Shown: one piece after another, positions 59,845-64,000 of the stretch
Layout: every line of letters begins with the position of its first letter
Numbering within the stretch: the first letter of the stretch is position 1
Source of the DNA: Caenimonas sp. SL110
GTDB lineage: Bacteria; Pseudomonadota; Gammaproteobacteria; Burkholderiales; Burkholderiaceae_C
DNA: 64,000 nt
NCBI RefSeq assembly: GCF_001044395.1
Contig: NZ_JANU01000003.1
Span: forward strand, 87,501 to 151,500
Reading direction: 5' to 3'
The notes under the pieces: generated by a model
Told to the model about the DNA's origin: nothing
What the model saw: only the letters and a program-made list of their open reading frames with translations
Databases searched by the model: none
Made by a program: the position numbers and the translations under genes

Positions 59845-62023
59845 AGCGCACGCCCAGGTAGTAGAAGCTGCGGTTGGACGATTCCTGGCGGGCGGGGCCG
59901 CTGACCTTGCTGAACTCCATGCTCAGTTCCGCTTCGAGTACCAGCTTGGCAGTGGCGCGCTTGCTCACGCGCAGGCCCGGCGCCCAGCGGCGGCTGCGCG
60001 TGCCGGTGTCATCGTTTTGTGTGTAGAAGCGCAGCGACGGCTCCAGCTGCCAGCCCTCGCCCACCTGCGATGAGTTGTTGTAGGTCAGCAGCTGGCCGCG
60101 ATAGGTCGGGCCCTTGAGCAAGGTCGCCAGCAGCACGTGGGTGTCCCGGCTCGAATACAGGTTGGTGCCAATCAGCTGCAGGCCGCTGCTCCAGATGTTG
60201 CCGGTGCCCGGCTGGCCGTTGGGCAGGATGTCCACCACTGGCGCGAGCGGTCCGACATTGGTCAGCCGCACATCGAAGCCCACCTGCCAGTTGGCACTGA
60301 TGGGGCGGGTGATGCTGACCATGCCCTGGGTGCTGAACGCGGTGGTGTCGCGCACCTGGTCGCGCAGCACCGGGAGCGACTGCGCCTGCAACACCTCATG
60401 AAGATTGCGCGCCTGCACTGCCAGCACCGGGTTCTGGAAGAACAGGCTGTTGCCCAGCATGAGCATCGGGGTGGACCGGCGGTCGTACAGCGCGTTGATG
60501 ACCGTGTTGTCTTCCCATTGCCAGGTGGCCTGGAGCGAGGCGATGTTCAGGCCCTTGAGCAGCACGTCGTAGTCGAACATGCCCAGTGCCGTCACCGGTC
60601 CTGCCAGCAGGCGCAGCTCGGTGCCGATCGCGCGCCGGTCGGTCTCGCCGTCGATGCGCTGCTCGATCACATACACGCTGCCGCCGAAGCCCTTGAGCAG
60701 TTCATCGGCCTCGATCGATGTCCCGACAAAGCTGCGCCTGGCATCGAGCAACGAATCCGAAGGCTGGCCCGCGACTGCGTTGATGCGCCACTTGGGCATG
60801 AACCGGTAGCCGGCCTGCACGCCGTCGAATCGCCCCATCACGCCCCCGCCGGTGGGTGATTGGCGCCCCACCCTGACGTTGATGCCCTGCTGCAGCAGCT
60901 TGTAGTCGGCGTACAGCGCCGAGAGCTTGTTGCGGCTCTTGTCAGAGCGCAGCATGTCGGCGCTGTAGGTATCGCGCAGCACCAGGCGCAGTTCGCTGTC
61001 GGCGTCGCGCCTGCGCCAGTTGAGATCGACGCTGGAGATCAGCTGGCGCTGGTCGGTGCCCGACAAGGTGGCATCGCTGATCAGTTCTGGCAGGCCACTG
61101 AGCGGTGAGTCCTGGAACTCCTGGGTGCGGACTCTGGACTGCCCGCCGTAATAGAAGCTGGAGACCGACCCGCTCAGGGTCGTGGTCACGCCGGGCTTGC
61201 CCCCCTCAGCCACTGCCGGCTGCTGCGGCGCGGCAGGTGCGAGCGTCATGAGTGCCTCGCGTGCCCGCGTAGCGCCGGGCGTGCCGGGATAGAGCTTGAG
61301 ATAGAGCTCGTACTCGGCGCGCGCGCGCTCCGGGTCACCCTGGCGCCAGCGGGCCAGCGCGATCAGTTCCTGCGCCTCGGCGGACTTGTCGTGGACCGGC
61401 AGTGCAAGCACCTCCTCCAGCCGCGCGATCGCAGTTGTGTGTTCACCCTGGTCGATCAGGCGGCGGGCCTGCGTCATCAGTGCAGCCGAGCGTGCCTGGT
61501 CCTCAGGCTTGAGCGGACCGGTGGAGGCCGGCGGCTGCGGCAGGGACGGTGACGGCGTCGTGCTTGCGGCCGGCACTGCGGTCCCGTCCAGCAGCGCGCC
61601 TTTGCCGCGCAGCACCAGTTCGATGCTGCGATTGCCCTGGCCGGCGCGCGCGGTGAAGGCCGTGTCCCCGAAGAATCGGAGCACCAGCTTGCGACTGCGA
61701 TCGACCGTGCCGGCCGCTTCGTCGGTGACGATGAGGATGGGCGAACCCGAAGCCCCGGTGAGCCGCCGCTCGGCGGTGACCAGGCTGAGCGCATCACGGG
61801 TTGGCAGCAGGTCGTAGTACACCTGCCCCAGATCACCCGTGCGGGCAGTGACGCTGCGCAGGTACTGCACCGGCGTGACAAACCGGATCGAGACCAGTGC
61901 GTCATCACCCACGCGCCGCAGCTCGACATCGTCGATCACTTGCGCCTGCGCCCAATGGGCAAGCAGGGCAAGCGACAGGGCGGCGAGGCGGGGAAGCTTG
62001 AACAGGGTGTGGTGCTTTGGCAT
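59834..62023 (-). CDS. Outer-membrane beta-barrel protein with periplasmic TPR domain
   Basis: This 729-residue protein has a signal peptide cleaved after WAQA (residue 27). An N-terminal beta-rich domain lies at about residues 28-140, and a Pro-rich linker follows. TPRs lie at about residues 172-258 (ARRLIDQGEHTTAIARLEEVL). From about residue 285 to the end, alternating amphipathic strands end in YLGVRYDL, a C-terminal outer-membrane strand signal. It lies 30 bases after the multiheme cytochrome gene and overlaps ccmA, so one operon is likely. It may form the pore of a porin-cytochrome conduit, but lacks obvious similarity to MtrB. Confidence 0.72.
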   Translation of the reverse strand: MPKHHTLFKLPRLAALSLALLAHWAQAQVIDDVELRRVGDDALVSIRFVTPVQYLRSVTARTGDLGQVYYDLLPTRDALSLVTAERRLTGASGSPILIVTDEAAGTVDRSRKLVLRFFGDTAFTARAGQGNRSIELVLRGKGALLDGTAVPAASTTPSPSLPQPPASTGPLKPEDQARSAALMTQARRLIDQGEHTTAIARLEEVLALPVHDKSAEAQELIALARWRQGDPERARAEYELYLKLYPGTPGATRAREALMTLAPAAPQQPAVAEGGKPGVTTTLSGSVSSFYYGGQSRVRTQEFQDSPLSGLPELISDATLSGTDQRQLISSVDLNWRRRDADSELRLVLRDTYSADMLRSDKSRNKLSALYADYKLLQQGINVRVGRQSPTGGGVMGRFDGVQAGYRFMPKWRINAVAGQPSDSLLDARRSFVGTSIEADELLKGFGGSVYVIEQRIDGETDRRAIGTELRLLAGPVTALGMFDYDVLLKGLNIASLQATWQWEDNTVINALYDRRSTPMLMLGNSLFFQNPVLAVQARNLHEVLQAQSLPVLRDQVRDTTAFSTQGMVSITRPISANWQVGFDVRLTNVGPLAPVVDILPNGQPGTGNIWSSGLQLIGTNLYSSRDTHVLLATLLKGPTYRGQLLTYNNSSQVGEGWQLEPSLRFYTQNDDTGTRSRRWAPGLRVSKRATAKLVLEAELSMEFSKVSGPARQESSNRSFYYLGVRYDL

Positions 62024-62053
62024 GGGGTGCGCTGTTGATGTGAGTGACGGGTT

Positions 62054-64000
62054 TCAGTCCCACTTGGAATAGGCCGCGCCTTTGGTGCCCAGCGGGCGGT
62101 GGCAGCCGGACTGGGAGCAGTCCGTGGGTACCGGCGTCGTGGTGCGGTGCGTGAGCGCCATGCGCTCCATGCCGCCGGAATAGTTGGTGCCTGTGGCATG
62201 GCACGACTTGCACCATCCGGCACCGCTACCCAGGCTCGCGTTGTGATTCATCTTGGGCGACCAGCTCGTGGTGGTGGTGTGGCAAGAGACGCAATCCATC
62301 GCGGCGCCATTGAGCAGCTGCGATTCCGGGATGTGGTTGCTCGGCTTGGCCACCGCACCCTGCGACGTGTAGCTGCCGCTGTGGCAGGTCTTGCACTGCC
62401 CGGTCACTGCCACGCTGGTGTGCAGGCGCGCGCCCGACCAGCTTGCGTAGCCGCTGCGGTGGCAGGTGCTGCAATTGGCAATGACCACGCCGGTGAGCGA
62501 CTGGTAGGGGATGTGCTGCGCCGGCCTGCCGTCTGCGGGCGGGTAAGCGCCGTTGTGGCAACTCGCGCAGTCCAGCACCGGTAGCTGCGTGTGGTTCCAC
62601 TTGGTGGGCTTCCAGGCGGTCGTGCCGTGGCAGGCGATGCAGTTGGTCGCGCCCACCGGGATGTGGACCGCAGGCCTGCCAGTCGCTGCGCTGCCGTTGT
62701 GGCAACTGGAGCAATTGGTGGCCACGGTGAAGGTCGCGTGATCGACCCTGGCGCCCGTCCAGGTGCTGGTGCTCTTGTGGCAGTTCTCGCACAGGGTCTG
62801 CCCGAGGTGGATGGTGGTGACCGGCCGGATCGCCAGGTGGCAGCTCGCGCATTGGTTGCTCACCGACACGCTGGCGTGCAGGCGCGCCGGGGTCCAGCTG
62901 GCAAATCCAGCCTTGTGGCAGCTGTCGCAGTTCAAGCCCGCGAGCGTGCCCACGAGCTGGTAAGGCGTGTGCGTGGCGGGCTTGCCGTCGGCGGGCGGAT
63001 ACGCACCGTTGTGGCAGCTGGCGCACTGGTTCACCACGGTGCTTTGCGTGTGGTTCCACTTGGTCGGCTTCCAGGCGGTCGTGCCGTGGCAGGCAATGCA
63101 GTTGGTCGCGACCACCGGGATGTGGACGGCGGGCTTGCCGGTGGCGCTGCTGCCGTTGTGGCAACTGGAGCAGTTGGTCGCAACCGTGAAGGTGCTGTGA
63201 TCGACCCTGGCACCCGTCCAGGTGCTGGTGCTCTTGTGGCAGCTCTCGCATAGGGTCTGCCCGACGTGGATGGTGGTGACCGGCCGGATCGCCAGGTGGC
63301 AGCTCGCGCATTGACTGCTGACCGACACGCTCGCATGCAGGCGCGCCGGGGTCCACGACGAGTAGCCGGCCTTGTGGCAGCTGTCGCAGTTCAGTCCCGC
63401 GAGCGTGCCCACCAGCTGGTACGGCGTGTGCGTGGCGGTCTTGCCATCGGCCGGCGGAAATGCGCCACTGTGGCAGCTGGCGCACTGGTTCACCACGTTG
63501 GTTTGGGTGTGGTTCCACTTGGTCGGCTTCCAGCCGCTGGTGCCGTGGCAGGCGATGCAGTTGGTCGCGCCCACCGGGATGTGAACACCCGGCTTGCCCG
63601 TCGCAGCGCTGCCGTTGTGGCAGCTGGCGCAATTGGTGGCGGCGGTGAAGGCGGAGTGATCGACCTTGGCCGTGTTCCAGCTGCTGGTGCTGTTGTGGCA
63701 ACTCTCGCAGACGGTCTGGCCCGCATGGATGGCCGTGTTCGGTTTGATGGCGGCATGGCAGCTCGCGCACTGGTTGCTCACCGACACGCTGGCATGCACG
63801 CGCGCAGGCGTCCATGACGAATAGCCCGCCTTGTGGCAGCTGTCGCAGTTCAGGCCCGCAAGCGTCCCCACCAGCTGGTACGGTGTGTGCGCAGCAGGTT
63901 TGCCATCAGCGGGGGGATAGGCGCCACTGTGGCAGCTCGCGCACTGGTTCACCACGGTGGCCTGCGTGTGGTTCCACTTGGTCGGCTTCCACCCGCTGGT
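62054..64000 (-). CDS. Giant multiheme c-type cytochrome (5' partial)
   Basis: The frame is open to the window edge; 648 residues are visible without the N-terminus. I count 23 CXXCH haem sites plus one CX4CH (CSQSGCH) near the C-terminus, so 24 potential haems in view. Three near-identical 153-residue modules carry six sites each in fixed order (QCASCH, NCDSCH, QCASCH, xCESCH/CENCH, NCxSCH, NCIACH). A diverged fourth set follows and ends at AYSKWD. Such a protein would be exported and fitted with haem by the Ccm system encoded downstream. It is likely an electron wire across or outside the outer membrane. Confidence 0.88.
   Translation of the reverse strand, partial: TSGWKPTKWNHTQATVVNQCASCHSGAYPPADGKPAAHTPYQLVGTLAGLNCDSCHKAGYSSWTPARVHASVSVSNQCASCHAAIKPNTAIHAGQTVCESCHNSTSSWNTAKVDHSAFTAATNCASCHNGSAATGKPGVHIPVGATNCIACHGTSGWKPTKWNHTQTNVVNQCASCHSGAFPPADGKTATHTPYQLVGTLAGLNCDSCHKAGYSSWTPARLHASVSVSSQCASCHLAIRPVTTIHVGQTLCESCHKSTSTWTGARVDHSTFTVATNCSSCHNGSSATGKPAVHIPVVATNCIACHGTTAWKPTKWNHTQSTVVNQCASCHNGAYPPADGKPATHTPYQLVGTLAGLNCDSCHKAGFASWTPARLHASVSVSNQCASCHLAIRPVTTIHLGQTLCENCHKSTSTWTGARVDHATFTVATNCSSCHNGSAATGRPAVHIPVGATNCIACHGTTAWKPTKWNHTQLPVLDCASCHNGAYPPADGRPAQHIPYQSLTGVVIANCSTCHRSGYASWSGARLHTSVAVTGQCKTCHSGSYTSQGAVAKPSNHIPESQLLNGAAMDCVSCHTTTTSWSPKMNHNASLGSGAGWCKSCHATGTNYSGGMERMALTHRTTTPVPTDCSQSGCHRPLGTKGAAYSKWD
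62568..64000 (-). repeat. Tandem 459-bp repeats inside the multiheme cytochrome gene
   Basis: The anchor GCACTGGTTC recurs at 63023, 63482 and 63941, exactly 459 bases apart. A diverged counterpart lies about 456 bases further left near 62567. Each unit encodes 153 residues and six haem sites. The array continues past the right edge, so total copy number is unknown. Confidence 0.88.

Noticed and set aside
62226..63815. Second long minus-strand frame and plus-strand frames within the cytochrome repeats
   Set aside because: They follow the 459-bp periodicity of the cytochrome gene and lack its CXXCH pattern; they are shadows of a repetitive gene.
62568..64000. CRISPR-like or satellite repeat array
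   Set aside because: The repeat unit is 459 bp, in frame, and codes for conserved haem-binding modules; there are no short repeats with unique spacers.

Overview
The window is about 64 kb of high-GC chromosome, densely packed with genes and with no insertion sequence, prophage or CRISPR array. Gene content and order (petABC next to sspA-sspB, secA next to a DUF721/DciA gene and an M23 peptidase, phasin plus polyhydroxyalkanoate-system proteins, system I cytochrome c maturation) point to a betaproteobacterium, most likely Burkholderiales. I do not assign a genus. The first gene is cut at its 5' end, and the last gene (minus strand) runs off the right edge.

Layout. 1-6.3 kb: surface-polysaccharide genes (two glycosyltransferases, Wzm-type ABC permease, GNAT-type acyltransferase, PIG-L deacetylase) facing a Wzt-type ATPase. 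6.4-19.2 kb: an acyl-CoA and neutral-lipid region with a two-domain fatty acyl-CoA reductase, phasin, patatin lipase, TetR regulator, TPR protein, PQQ alcohol dehydrogenase, hemerythrin, methyltransferase, wax ester synthase/DGAT, acyl-CoA-binding protein, CoA-transferase and a PHA-granule-type protein. 19.2-27.9 kb: aminopeptidase lipoprotein, molybdopterin oxidoreductase, amino-acid-type binding protein, two M20 peptidases, an M14-like DUF2817 protein and CoaX. 28-33.4 kb: a quorum-sensing island with a LuxR regulator, a coiled-coil protein, a membrane histidine kinase, an LqsR-like response regulator and a CqsA/LqsA-type autoinducer synthase. 33.5-40.4 kb: SecA, M23 peptidase, DciA-like protein, and a minus-strand run with three bactofilins, two small membrane proteins and a small lipoprotein. 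40.4-51.6 kb: tRNA-Thr, SspB, SspA, cytochrome bc1, MscL, PdxA, a Nif3-like protein, a degenerate GGDEF protein, an HtrA protease and an OmpR/EnvZ-type pair. 51.7-64 kb: an Fe-S/FAD oxidoreductase facing a minus-strand operon that encodes a giant multiheme cytochrome, an outer-membrane beta-barrel with TPRs, and CcmABCDEFGHI.

Three regions stand out. (1) The quorum-sensing island has two LuxR-box-like palindromes (CTG-N10-CAG). One is upstream of the synthase gene and one upstream of the kinase/regulator pair, at nearly the same distance from each start codon. This suggests that a LuxR-type protein controls an alpha-hydroxyketone signalling system. (2) The right end encodes a cytochrome made of tandem 153-residue hexaheme modules, with at least 24 haem sites in view. 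It lies directly upstream of a beta-barrel gene and a complete haem-attachment operon, as expected for an extracellular electron-transfer conduit. (3) The lipid region holds both enzymes needed to make wax esters from acyl-CoA, together with carrier, granule-coat and lipase genes. Function is inferred from motifs and context throughout; no database search was run.
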